From assembly GCA_964626565.1 (NCBI GenBank), contig CAZVFX010000107.1:1-24619 (forward strand): 24,619 nucleotides of DNA, written 5' to 3'. The stretch is from CAZVFX01 sp964626565. GTDB taxonomy: Bacteria; Myxococcota_A; UBA9042; CAIXZC01. Positions 8,701 through 15,538 of the stretch are shown here, one piece after another (position 1 is the stretch's first letter; each line of letters starts with the position of its first letter). Both the position numbers and the translations under genes were made by a program. The notes beneath the pieces are model-generated. The model was not told the origin of the DNA, did not search any database, and saw only the letters and a list, made by a program, of their open reading frames with translations.

Positions 8701-9216
8701 GTCGATGGCCGCCTTGACTTGCAGAAGATCCTGGCACGTTTCGATGCAAATTGCGTCCGCACCCCCGGAAACAAGCCCCAGCATCTGTGGCAGAAACGCC
8801 TCCCGCAATTCATCGAACGTGGCGTGTCCCAGAGAGGGCAGCTTGGTGCCCGGGCCGACGGAGCCGATGACGAATTTCGGCGCTTCTTCGGTCTCGAACC
8901 GGTCAGCTACCTTCCGCGCCAGCGCCGCAGCTTTCCGGTTCAACTCTTCGGTACGCGCTTCCAGGCCGTATTCGGCCAGCACCACACCGTTGGCGCCAAA
9001 GGTGTTGGTCTCCACCGCGTCGCATCCAACCGCAAAATATCCGGCGTGTATTTGTTCAATAACGTCCGGCCGGGTCTCCACCAGCAGTTCGTTGCACCCT
9101 TCGTGGCCGTCAAAATCGTCGGGGGTAAGCTCAAATCCCTGGATTCCGGTGCCCATGCCGCCGTCCAGGACCACCACCTTTCGGTCCGCATACTCAAGCA
9201 GGTCTGTCTTCCTCAT
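5758..9216 (-). CDS. metH: Cobalamin-dependent methionine synthase
   Basis: Transfers a methyl group from methyltetrahydrofolate to homocysteine through cobalamin, giving methionine; cytoplasmic. All four modules are present in 1152 aa. The homocysteine-binding domain (1-310) has zinc ligands C224 (GLNCATGP) and C290/C291 (GGCCGTTPEH). The pterin-binding domain (about 346-600) starts IIGERTNANGSK. The cobalamin cap and Rossmann domains (about 645-845) carry D735-V-H737-D-I-G740, where H737 is the lower axial cobalt ligand. The AdoMet-dependent reactivation domain (about 890-1140) has SRYSFGYPACPDLE. Residues 312-330 form a low-complexity linker (NPKPETRNPNRPE) encoded by a heptanucleotide repeat. 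GGAGGTGACCC precedes ATG. A B12-independent MetE is not in this window. Confidence 0.97.
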   Translation of the reverse strand: MRKTDLLEYADRKVVVLDGGMGTGIQGFELTPDDFDGHEGCNELLVETRPDVIEQIHAGYFAVGCDAVETNTFGANGVVLAEYGLEARTEELNRKAAALARKVADRFETEEAPKFVIGSVGPGTKLPSLGHATFDELREAFLPQMLGLVSGGADAICIETCQDLLQVKAAIDAAREAFRKTGVELPLQVSVTIESTGTMLLGSDVQAAISTLKPLCIDVLGLNCATGPAEMKRHVEHLSLHGPARLMAMPNAGLPVNVDGEIVYTLTPDEFADWVEGFVRENGVGIVGGCCGTTPEHLAALVKRVENLAAPTRTNPKPETRNPNRPENGVSSLYQAVSLRQTPPPLIIGERTNANGSKVFRKHLLADDFDGMLAVAREQEKGGAHVLDVSVAYVGRDEKADVERFIPMLARNIRLPLVLDSTDPDVLTTGLKKHGGRCVINSINLEDGRERLDQVATLAARFGAAVIALTIDEDGMAMTADRKLEVAERIFDICTNEHGLAPSDLIFDMLTFTVASGDESTRNAAVETLDAISRFKAAHPECHTVLGVSNVSFGLRPPARRVLNSVFLQQAVEAGLDQAIVNAKGIVSTHSIDDGVKNAALKLLNNDRSGGDPLHAYMALFADAKTAAAAGPAADDQPPAGRLHDMVVDGVGKGVEEVLDLVLGEGKKPVDIINQILIVAMKRVGELFGAGEMQLPFVLQAAEVMKRSVTHLEQFMDQADVADRGVLVLATVRGDVHDIGKNLVDIIVSNNGFSVVNLGIKVPVEEMIRAAEEHNATAIGMSGLLVKSTVFMKENLEEIKRRGLDVPVLLGGAALTRKFVEEDLRKVYGPDVHYCADAFAGLHEMNRIEEGANPSPARAGVAGAEAKEAGKKSAPAPDAPLPDIDYSMEVPRPPFLGVRPIFKVPRSEIFSNLNELTLFRGQWRYRRGKMSREEYDAFVEREVRPLLDDMKADSIRQGFIRPEAIYGYFNAFSRGNDVVILDEGQNELATLSFPRRSSAPRYCIADFIRPEGSGEPDVLGMFVVTIGKFAQRRTADLYALNRYKDYLHFHGLAVETAETVAEWLHTRMRGELGIHHDDQQGDQAVARQGYRGSRYSFGYPACPDLEQQKILFKLLDPLQIGVKLTEGCQMNPEYSVSAIVVHHPQARYFNLG
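8244..8278. repeat. Heptanucleotide tandem array inside metH
   Basis: Five consecutive 7-base units on the + strand: GGTTCGG, GTTGCGG, GTTTCGG, GTTTCGG, GTTTGTG. The array is in frame within the metH linker between the homocysteine and pterin domains and encodes an Asn/Pro/Arg-rich stretch. Thirty-five bases are not a multiple of three, so nearby bases must compensate. Confidence 0.7.
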
Positions 9217-9257
9217 GGGTCACCTCCAGCCGGATAGGGCGTTCTCCCCGAGCGCCG

Positions 9258-9285
9258 AGTGTACACTAATTGCTCTCCTTTGCAA
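9258..9285 (-). promoter_or_regulatory. Possible metH promoter with palindromic operator-like site
   Basis: On the minus strand TTGCAA (9280-9285) and TACACT (9258-9263) are separated by 16 bases; each matches the sigma-70 consensus at four of six positions. The -10 lies inside a perfect 10-bp palindrome, AGTGTACACT (9258-9267). A second inverted repeat, ATTGC-N8-GCAAT (9269-9286), covers the -35. This 119-bp region is shared with the divergent PHP gene. The promoter is a weak prediction; the palindromes are seen directly. Confidence 0.3.
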
Positions 9286-9335
9286 TCGCGCGCCCGACCA
9301 TGGTAACCTTCCTGGCAGTTGATTTGGAGGGTATG

Positions 9336-10955
9336 ATGAGAAGTTGGAGTCGAGTCATCTTAATGATTTGCGTGGTTGTTGCCGGGTGTGGTGGGAATGG
9401 GAACGGAGACGGGGACGGGGGCAAGACCGCGGACACGAAGGTAACGGTTGATGTCGCACAGGAGGTTGTGGCCCCGGATATTGCTGCTGACAAGGCAGCC
9501 GAGCTGGCGCCGGAAGAGGTCGCTCCCGAAGTGCCGGAATCTCCCTTCGGCTGGGGGTTTGCTGCGCGCGGCTGGCAGGAAATGCGAGGGATCGTACACC
9601 TGCACTCGGCCTACTCCCACGACGGCTGCGGTCCCGATGGATACGAGGACAATGGCGGGCCCGACCCGAGCTGCCTTGATGAGCTGCGCGCAGCTCCATG
9701 CGCTACCGACATCGACTTCATGATGATGACCGACCATCCCGGCGAAGTGAAGCACCACACCTTCGAGGAAGGGCTGCAATACCGCCCGGACCAGGGGGAC
9801 GTGCTGGTGCTGGACGGCCAGGACCGCCCGTTCGCCAATCGGATGACTTGCCCCGAAGGTAGTCTAGTGGACAAGGCCTACTTCTTCTTCGGCACGGAAG
9901 GGTCGAAGAACATGCCCATCGGCATGTCGGGGCCCGTGCCCATGGAGGTGTTCGACACCAACTACGGGCAGGCGGAGCCCCTCGAGAACGCCCAGGCTGC
10001 AGTGGCCATAGTCCACGAGCTGGAAGGATATGCCTTTGCCTGTCATACCGAGGAGAGCAGCATCTCGGTGGAGCGCATGATCGAACTTCCTCTGGACGGT
10101 ATGGAGATCTACAACCTCCACGCCGGCCTCATGGGTGCGTTCAACGACCTGGACACCATCCTCACCATCGACCGCTTCATGACTGAGGGGGGGCCGGACC
10201 CGGACCTGGCCGTCATGTTGTTCCTCCAGCCGGTAGAGAAGGACGTGGAGAAATTCGATCTTGCGTCACCTTACACGCCCATTTCCATCATCGCCGCGAC
10301 AGACATTCATCGCAACGTGGAGATCCCGGCCCTGTGTCCCGACGGCCCGGATACAGGGCTGTGCTGGAAGTTCTCGGAAGAGTATCCCCAGTTCGCCAAC
10401 TTCGCGACCGTGGGCGGGCCCTTGCCCCTGTCCGACGGCGACCGGGTGGATTCGTATGCCCGGAGTTTCCGCTGGTTCTCCAACCGGGCGCTGGTGAAAG
10501 AGGACGACCCGGATCTTCTGCGCCAGGCCGTGGGCACCGGTCGCTCCTACACCGTGTTCGACGTCTTCGGCTATCCCGCCGAGTTCGATTTTTACGTTGC
10601 GGCAGACGGAGCCGCAGTGGAGTTGGGCGAGGAGATTACAACTCCTGCGAGCGCCCACGCCTACATCCGCACGCCGGTCATCGAAGCGCCGCCCTGGCGT
10701 GACGACCAGGAGGTGGATTACTCCCAGTGCCAGGTGTCTACCCGCCTCGTTCGTGCGTCCGAGGAAGGCTCAGAAGTGCTTATCGAAGTAACCGGGCAAG
10801 GGGTCTACATGGATATGGAATTACCAAAGCCCGGCGCCTACCGGGTCGAAGTGCGGGTCCGACCCTTCCACTACGAACCACTCCTCCCCGGCGTAGAAAC
10901 CGTAGCTCAGAGTGAATTCCCATATATCTACACCAACGCGATCTTCATTAGATAG
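9336..10955 (+). CDS. Secreted PHP-domain lipoprotein (putative metal-dependent hydrolase)
   Basis: Start chosen at ATG 9336: GGAGG lies 5 bases upstream, versus 2 bases for the ATG at 9333. An earlier in-frame ATG at 9270 has no ribosome site. The 539-aa product starts MRSWSRVILMICVVVAGCGG, with a perfect lipobox VAGC (C18), then a Gly/Asp/Ala/Glu linker to about 70. PHP-superfamily metal motifs follow in order: HLHSAYSHDG (H88, H90), MMTDHPG (D133, H134), FACHTEE (H237), MEIYN (E257) and ATDIHRN (D323, H325). The C-terminal 150 residues look like a beta-sandwich. PHP enzymes are usually phosphoesterases using two or three metals; the substrate is unknown. It is divergent from metH. Unusually for a PHP protein, it is predicted to be outside the cytoplasm. 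Confidence 0.82.
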   Translation: MRSWSRVILMICVVVAGCGGNGNGDGDGGKTADTKVTVDVAQEVVAPDIAADKAAELAPEEVAPEVPESPFGWGFAARGWQEMRGIVHLHSAYSHDGCGPDGYEDNGGPDPSCLDELRAAPCATDIDFMMMTDHPGEVKHHTFEEGLQYRPDQGDVLVLDGQDRPFANRMTCPEGSLVDKAYFFFGTEGSKNMPIGMSGPVPMEVFDTNYGQAEPLENAQAAVAIVHELEGYAFACHTEESSISVERMIELPLDGMEIYNLHAGLMGAFNDLDTILTIDRFMTEGGPDPDLAVMLFLQPVEKDVEKFDLASPYTPISIIAATDIHRNVEIPALCPDGPDTGLCWKFSEEYPQFANFATVGGPLPLSDGDRVDSYARSFRWFSNRALVKEDDPDLLRQAVGTGRSYTVFDVFGYPAEFDFYVAADGAAVELGEEITTPASAHAYIRTPVIEAPPWRDDQEVDYSQCQVSTRLVRASEEGSEVLIEVTGQGVYMDMELPKPGAYRVEVRVRPFHYEPLLPGVETVAQSEFPYIYTNAIFIR

Positions 10956-10962
10956 CTTCGGG

Positions 10963-10990
10963 CTATCAGCTATCAGCGGTCAACGGTCAG
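10963..10990. repeat. Heptanucleotide tandem array, four units
   Basis: The units are CTATCAG, CTATCAG, CGGTCAA and CGGTCAG, end to end, starting 7 bases after the stop of the PHP gene. They lie in the 105-bp gap between convergent genes. The array resembles the short tandemly repeated (STRR) heptamers described in cyanobacteria, but its origin here is unknown. No terminator-like hairpin with a T-run is seen in this gap. Confidence 0.6.
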
Positions 10991-11060
10991 CCAAAATCCA
11001 ACAGTACCCCAAACGTAAGTGCGCGGGCCTACGCTGCGCGGGAACGGCCGGCGTTGGGAG

Positions 11061-13256
11061 TCAGTTGATCACTATGCATCCACCCTCGAGACAGAAGTCG
11101 ACGGTGCCCGGGTCGTCGTCGCTGCATTGGTTGCAGTTGTTGGGGACCGAATGGCAGTCCCACGTGAAAGGGTCGCACGAGTCGTCGGTGCACGGGTTTC
11201 CATCGTCGCAATCTTCGTCGTTCCCACAACAGTACGGGGGAAACTCGGCCGACGGGGGAGCTTCTCCCAACGGAAGGTGAACGCAGGTGTCGTAAACGCA
11301 ATGATCCCAGGTGCATTCTATTCCATCCGTGCACCCACCAGGGTGACAGCAGCCAGCGATGTGTTTGTTCTGGCACTCGTAGTTCACGCACGTGTCCACG
11401 GTACACATGTCCGAATCGTAACAGTCTGTCCCAGAGATGCAGCAGTTCGGTTTCTCGGGGTCTTGCTCGAACTTGCATTCGCCCTCTGCGCAGGTGTTGA
11501 GGGTGCACAGATTGTCATCTTCACAATCGCCTTCGTCGCTGCAGCAATTGGCGGGAAAGGTGCAGGAGGGTGGGGCCAGTGATTCGAGGAGGTTATAGCA
11601 GGCTCCGAACGCGCAGACGTCGCACGTACAGGGGTTGTCGTCTTCGCAATGGCTGTTCTCAGAACAACAACTGGAGACGGGACTGTTTGTGCACTGGAAG
11701 TCAATGCAGAGATCCTCGGTGCACACGATCGCGTCGTCGCAGTCCTGAACCGTCACGCAACAGCCCGGATCATCGAGGTCGACCCCGAGGTCGAGGCAGA
11801 CCCAACCGTCGCACACCTCCTTGGTGCAAGGATTTCCATCCTGGCAATCCTCATCCTTGCAGCAATGAGGACAGGTGAACTGTCCGGGAACGCAGTTACC
11901 GTCTTCGCAGGCGCCGTCTTCGATGCAAGGATCGTCGCTGCCGCACGGGGTATTGTCGCCGAAAGGGATCGGTTCAAAAGAGCAACCCTGCCCGGGATGG
12001 CATTTTGCCCAACTGCAACTGTTGCCGGGGTCCGGATTCGGGCACTGCGCGTCCATGTAGCATTCGCCGCAAGGCGACCATAGGCGCATATTGTCCAGAT
12101 AGACCCCCTCGAAATGATTGAGCGTGTCGTCCAGGGTGTCGAAGCTCCACACAAGGTCCACCTTCTCCCCGGCGAACTCCCAGAGGTCGATACCTGCCGT
12201 CACGCAGAGGCCGTCGGTGTTGAACAGATCCTTGGTGGAGAACACCTCGATGGGGAAGCTGTCCTCCGGTTCGACGTGGAGTCGTAGGATGTCAAACTGC
12301 ATGGGCGAGCCGGGAAAGGGCGGCTCCAGATCTGTCCGGATGTCGAAACTGAGGGCCACGTCCGGGAAATTGGGGATCTCCACGTCGGCAATCCGAAGAG
12401 ACAGCACGATTGTTGTCGGAGGCGGGTCAGGCTTGCACCCATTGGTCACCGGGTCGCACTGCGCCAGCGGCAAAGGGCAGTCCTCTGCCTCTGTCTCCGG
12501 CGTGCAGGGGATTCCGTCCACGGGCACACAGTCTACCAGTTGGCCGTTGTAGTAGGTCCTGCATTCGCTGTCGCCCAGGTATAGTGCCATGCCTTCGTGG
12601 CACGGGCTGTCGACGATGCTCCAGGTGGTGCTACCGGAAGGCTGTACCGGCGGGATGGGCTGCGGCCAGACGCCGTCGTCGAAGTCGAGTTCCAGAACCG
12701 GATCGGGGCAGCAATCGGGACTCACGATGGGGGACCAGACGCAGTAGTTGGCCAGGCACCCTTCGTTCTCGGTGCACGGGTCGTTGTCGGCGCAGTCGAT
12801 GTCAGCGATGCAGCATTCGGGCGGTTCAGTCAGCTCGAGCACGCACTGGTACGCCATGTCGGGTGATTTTTCGGCGCAGGCCTCGACGAGTTGACAGACC
12901 GGCGTCTCACAAGGCGAGGCCTGGGGGAACAAGCCTGCGCAATCGGCCTGGATCTGACACGGCAGGCTGCACAGCTCTACGGGCAACTCATCGGCTGAGT
13001 CGAGCAGTCCCTCGCAGCAATCTACATCGGGCAGAGAAGACTCGTCGAGAAAGTCAGATGCTGGGATGTCCGCTGGAGGGGAGGGCCAGTCTGTCTCCAT
13101 TGCTATTGGACTTCCGTCCTGCTCTGATGAATCCTGTGGTACGTCTGATGCGTCCTCGGGCCGCGGCTGAACTCGGTCCCCCTCTCTTGGGCAAGAAATG
13201 AATATGACCGACAGGCAGGCAAGAAAGCAGACCGCCGGGCTCTTGTGACTCCTCAT
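11061..13256 (-). CDS. Cys-rich lipoprotein with Dictyostelium-type CTDC repeats
   Basis: A 731-aa exported protein. The signal segment ends IFISC (C22), a probable but imperfect lipobox. One module, CCxxDxDCADNDPCTENEGC, precedes a Cys-poor jelly-roll-like domain (about 190-400) containing VALSFDIRTDLEPPF and HFEGVYLDNMRLWSPCGEC. Then seven consecutive modules of about 40-55 residues follow: CC-x4-DC-x-D-x3-CT-x-D-x-C-x4-C (for example CTKEVC, CTEDLC, CTCDVC, CTLNTC, CTVDTC, CTWDHC, CTDDSC). A degenerate last copy reads DDDPGTVDFC, where the Cys before Thr is Gly. This matches the CTDC repeat common in slime-mould and myxobacterial surface proteins. AGGAAGGA lies 8 bases before ATG. The likely role is a disulfide-stabilised surface stalk or adhesin. 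No enzyme motif is seen. Confidence 0.85.
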   Translation of the reverse strand: MRSHKSPAVCFLACLSVIFISCPREGDRVQPRPEDASDVPQDSSEQDGSPIAMETDWPSPPADIPASDFLDESSLPDVDCCEGLLDSADELPVELCSLPCQIQADCAGLFPQASPCETPVCQLVEACAEKSPDMAYQCVLELTEPPECCIADIDCADNDPCTENEGCLANYCVWSPIVSPDCCPDPVLELDFDDGVWPQPIPPVQPSGSTTWSIVDSPCHEGMALYLGDSECRTYYNGQLVDCVPVDGIPCTPETEAEDCPLPLAQCDPVTNGCKPDPPPTTIVLSLRIADVEIPNFPDVALSFDIRTDLEPPFPGSPMQFDILRLHVEPEDSFPIEVFSTKDLFNTDGLCVTAGIDLWEFAGEKVDLVWSFDTLDDTLNHFEGVYLDNMRLWSPCGECYMDAQCPNPDPGNSCSWAKCHPGQGCSFEPIPFGDNTPCGSDDPCIEDGACEDGNCVPGQFTCPHCCKDEDCQDGNPCTKEVCDGWVCLDLGVDLDDPGCCVTVQDCDDAIVCTEDLCIDFQCTNSPVSSCCSENSHCEDDNPCTCDVCAFGACYNLLESLAPPSCTFPANCCSDEGDCEDDNLCTLNTCAEGECKFEQDPEKPNCCISGTDCYDSDMCTVDTCVNYECQNKHIAGCCHPGGCTDGIECTWDHCVYDTCVHLPLGEAPPSAEFPPYCCGNDEDCDDGNPCTDDSCDPFTWDCHSVPNNCNQCSDDDPGTVDFCLEGGCIVIN

Positions 13257-13301
13257 GGCGTCGTCCTTCCTGCGGGGCCGTGCAGTTTGACTTCCAATAA
13301 G

Positions 13302-13330
13302 ATCATAGCAGGACTGTGCCCAGAGGGCAA
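13302..13330 (-). promoter_or_regulatory. Predicted sigma-70 promoter of the Cys-rich lipoprotein gene
   Basis: On the minus strand TTGCCC (13325-13330) is followed after exactly 17 bases by TATGAT (13302-13307). The -10 matches five of six consensus bases and the -35 four of six. It is about 45 bp upstream of the start codon, which fits a short leader. This suggests the lipoprotein gene is transcribed separately from the beta-barrel gene upstream. Confidence 0.5.
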
Positions 13331-13429
13331 TCAGGCGATGGTTGTCGGGCCGGGGCTACGGTTCATGGGGCGTGAAGTCGGGGATAAGGAGGGTGGCCGT
13401 TGCGATTGTGCGTGACCAATTGACTTGGC

Positions 13430-14167
13430 CTACTCATCTTCGCCGCCGATGCGCCCGGACAGTCCCAGCTCAATCGTCGCCCCGCTGCCCTGGTCCACGG
13501 AATTGCGATACTCAGCGAGGCCGCCGGCAAGGTGGATCGCGATCGGTCCTATGACTATTTCCGCTCCGCCCAGGGCTGAGGTCCAAAGGGTGGTGGGGAT
13601 ACCCTCGCTACTTGTGAGCTGTTCACGCACCCTTGCGAACAGGGCGAAACTCTCCGCGAGATGATATCCGATGCCGGTACCGAGGTAGGCCCCCCCAGCC
13701 AGCCGACCGAAGGTGTCGTTATCCTCGGTTTCGCGATGTTCTCCCCCCCAACCGGCACCGACGCCGACTTCAATGTCCCAACCCGCCCATGAATTGGGCC
13801 TGGTGCGTCCTTCCCGCAAGCGGAGCATCCCGAAGCGGAAGCCCGCCCGACCAAGCAGCCAACCTCCGTCCAGACCTTTCACAATTGCAACAGGTACCGA
13901 TTCCACGCCTGCCTCCAGGCGAATCCCCTCTTGCAACGGTCGGGATATCCACGGTCCTCCGGTTGTGTAGACAGTAGCGCCGAGCCCAACTTCGGTGACG
14001 CCCCTGAGGTTGCGCTCCGGGGCTCCGTAGTGCGTGCTGCTGAGGGGAGGAGCGTAGGTGGGATTGCAGGCCGCCGCGCCGCCGAGGAGGAGGAGGATAA
14101 TGACAAATGAGCCGGTCCAGTCCCCCCAGGCTGCAAATACGGAAACATCATCCTTTCGCTTGCGCAT
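13430..14167 (-). CDS. Beta-barrel-like envelope protein, unknown function
   Basis: 245 residues. An N-terminal hydrophobic segment, FVIILLLLGGAAAC, ends in C34 and suggests an exported, possibly lipid-anchored protein. The rest has repeated short amphipathic strands with Gly and aromatic residues (VGLGATVYTTGGPW, WLLGRAGFRFGMLR, VGVGAGWGG, AYLGTGIGYHLAESFALFARV, IHLAGGLAEYRN), typical of outer-membrane barrels. The protein ends GGEDE, without the usual terminal aromatic residue. GGGGAGGG lies 7 bases before ATG, supporting the start, although about 20 mostly polar residues precede the hydrophobic segment, which is long for a signal peptide. No family was recognised. It follows the PEGA gene after 101 bp on the same strand. 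Confidence 0.72.
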   Translation of the reverse strand: MRKRKDDVSVFAAWGDWTGSFVIILLLLGGAAACNPTYAPPLSSTHYGAPERNLRGVTEVGLGATVYTTGGPWISRPLQEGIRLEAGVESVPVAIVKGLDGGWLLGRAGFRFGMLRLREGRTRPNSWAGWDIEVGVGAGWGGEHRETEDNDTFGRLAGGAYLGTGIGYHLAESFALFARVREQLTSSEGIPTTLWTSALGGAEIVIGPIAIHLAGGLAEYRNSVDQGSGATIELGLSGRIGGEDE

Positions 14168-14268
14168 GCTTCAACCCTCCCCGGTTGTGCTCTGCGAACT
14201 ACTAGGGTCAGTTCTTCTCTATTGTCACTTTCTTCTGGCCCGACGGTGCTGCGGTATCTGTACTGGGC

Positions 14269-15462
14269 TTAGAAACTAACGCCGCCGCACACGCCGGCGC
14301 CGTCCGGCACATACATGGGAGACACCCATGCACTAGCCGCCTTTGGCGAGTCCGCCGTCAGGTCCGGATACAACAAGATGGCGCTCGCGATCGCGGTAAC
14401 GCCGGCGTATCCCCACAACACGTAACTGGTGGTCACCCACGGAGTAACCTCGTCTGAGATGCGCTGGTCCCATTCTCCCTGTACTGTAGCTTCCTCGGAA
14501 GCGGAGATCCCCTGGCCCAGATTGTACTTGGCTGTGATCGCGTCCCGCTCATCGGTGGCGTTGCCTGCGGCGATGTAGAACGTCATTCCTCCGGCCAACG
14601 CCGCGGCTACGGACGACCCGGCCAGGATCCACTTCCAGGCCGGGGCGCCGGCAGGCTTGACGTCGCCGTTGCTTACGGGCGGGGGCGGCACTTCGGTGGG
14701 AATGAGCACGACGTGTTCCTTGATGCGGCTGCCCGCGGAAACGTGGACGCCCCAGAAATGGTCCTTGTACCCGTCAAGCTTGACGTCGATTACGTGGCTT
14801 CCTTCGTCGACATTTCCGTGGAAGCCGCCGCTGCCCACCTGCTTCTTGTTCAGGTATACGGCAGCCTCCCGGGGTTCGACCGTGAAGATGATCGTGCCCC
14901 GCTTGCGGTCTTTCTTCAGGTAGAGTTCAACTTCGGTCGACTTGCTGTTGACGACAATGTCAATGTCCTTGCCCTTGTATCCCTCTGCCCGCGCGGTGAG
15001 CTTGTGACTCCCCGGCTTGAACCACCAGGTGAACGGCGCGGGGTACCACTGCTCTTTCTTGCCGTGAATGAATCTCACCCGGGTTCCCGGTGAGAAGCCT
15101 TTGACGGTTACTTTCACGTGGCCCTTGCCCAGCGCGGTTTCAACCTCGTCCAGCCATTTCAATGTCTTCTTATGGGCTGGGTTCAGCTCCGCGCTCCGGG
15201 TGAGATGCCACCACGCAGGAGCCGGGTCCAGCAGCTTGTGGAAAGCTCTTCCGATATTCAGGTGGAACGCCCACAGATATTCGTACTCCGGATCGACTTT
15301 CTCCACCAGACCGAGCCAGATCTCAATGGCCTCCATGAATTCCCCGGCCTTGGTAAGTTGGACCGCCTTGTTATTGAGGTCGGCCACGTCCTGGGCCATG
15401 GCTGGAGCGGCTGCTGATAACAGAGCCACAAACAGTGCTGCTGTCGCCAATCTATGAAGCAT
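14269..15462 (-). CDS. TPR and PEGA-domain membrane protein
   Basis: 397 aa. A signal peptide (1-23, cut after AMA) leads into a helical TPR-like region, about 25-112, with NNKAVQLTKAGEFMEAIEIW and LNIGRAFHKL. Two PEGA-type beta domains follow, at about 115-183 (KVTVKGFSPGTRVRF, PGSHKLTARAEGYKGKDIDI) and 188-254 (GTIIFTVEPREAAVYLNKK, EGSHVIDVKLDGYKDHFWGV). Two hydrophobic segments come next, 276-298 and 345-366, then a short Cys-containing tail. PEGA domains are frequent in myxobacterial envelope and S-layer-associated proteins and often sit beside or within Hanks-type kinases; here the kinase gene lies 76 bp upstream. AGGAG is 7 bases before ATG. Role inferred as envelope sensing or scaffolding. 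Confidence 0.85.
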   Translation of the reverse strand: MLHRLATAALFVALLSAAAPAMAQDVADLNNKAVQLTKAGEFMEAIEIWLGLVEKVDPEYEYLWAFHLNIGRAFHKLLDPAPAWWHLTRSAELNPAHKKTLKWLDEVETALGKGHVKVTVKGFSPGTRVRFIHGKKEQWYPAPFTWWFKPGSHKLTARAEGYKGKDIDIVVNSKSTEVELYLKKDRKRGTIIFTVEPREAAVYLNKKQVGSGGFHGNVDEGSHVIDVKLDGYKDHFWGVHVSAGSRIKEHVVLIPTEVPPPPVSNGDVKPAGAPAWKWILAGSSVAAALAGGMTFYIAAGNATDERDAITAKYNLGQGISASEEATVQGEWDQRISDEVTPWVTTSYVLWGYAGVTAIASAILLYPDLTADSPKAASAWVSPMYVPDGAGVCGGVSF

Positions 15463-15538
15463 CCGGGGACTCCTGAACGTCGTTCTTACTAACGATTACT
15501 AGGAATAGCAGGAGTGGGGGCGGGAATCAACGGTTGTC

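Noticed and set aside
8252..9322. A 356-residue + strand open frame opposite the start of metH
   Set aside because: It is antisense to a fully intact metH, is Ser/Pro/Arg-rich and crosses the heptamer array; no independent support.
9217..9335. A SAH or cobalamin riboswitch upstream of metH
   Set aside because: The whole gap is 119 bp, shared with a divergent gene. I see no B12-box-like sequence or the conserved SAH-riboswitch pairing.
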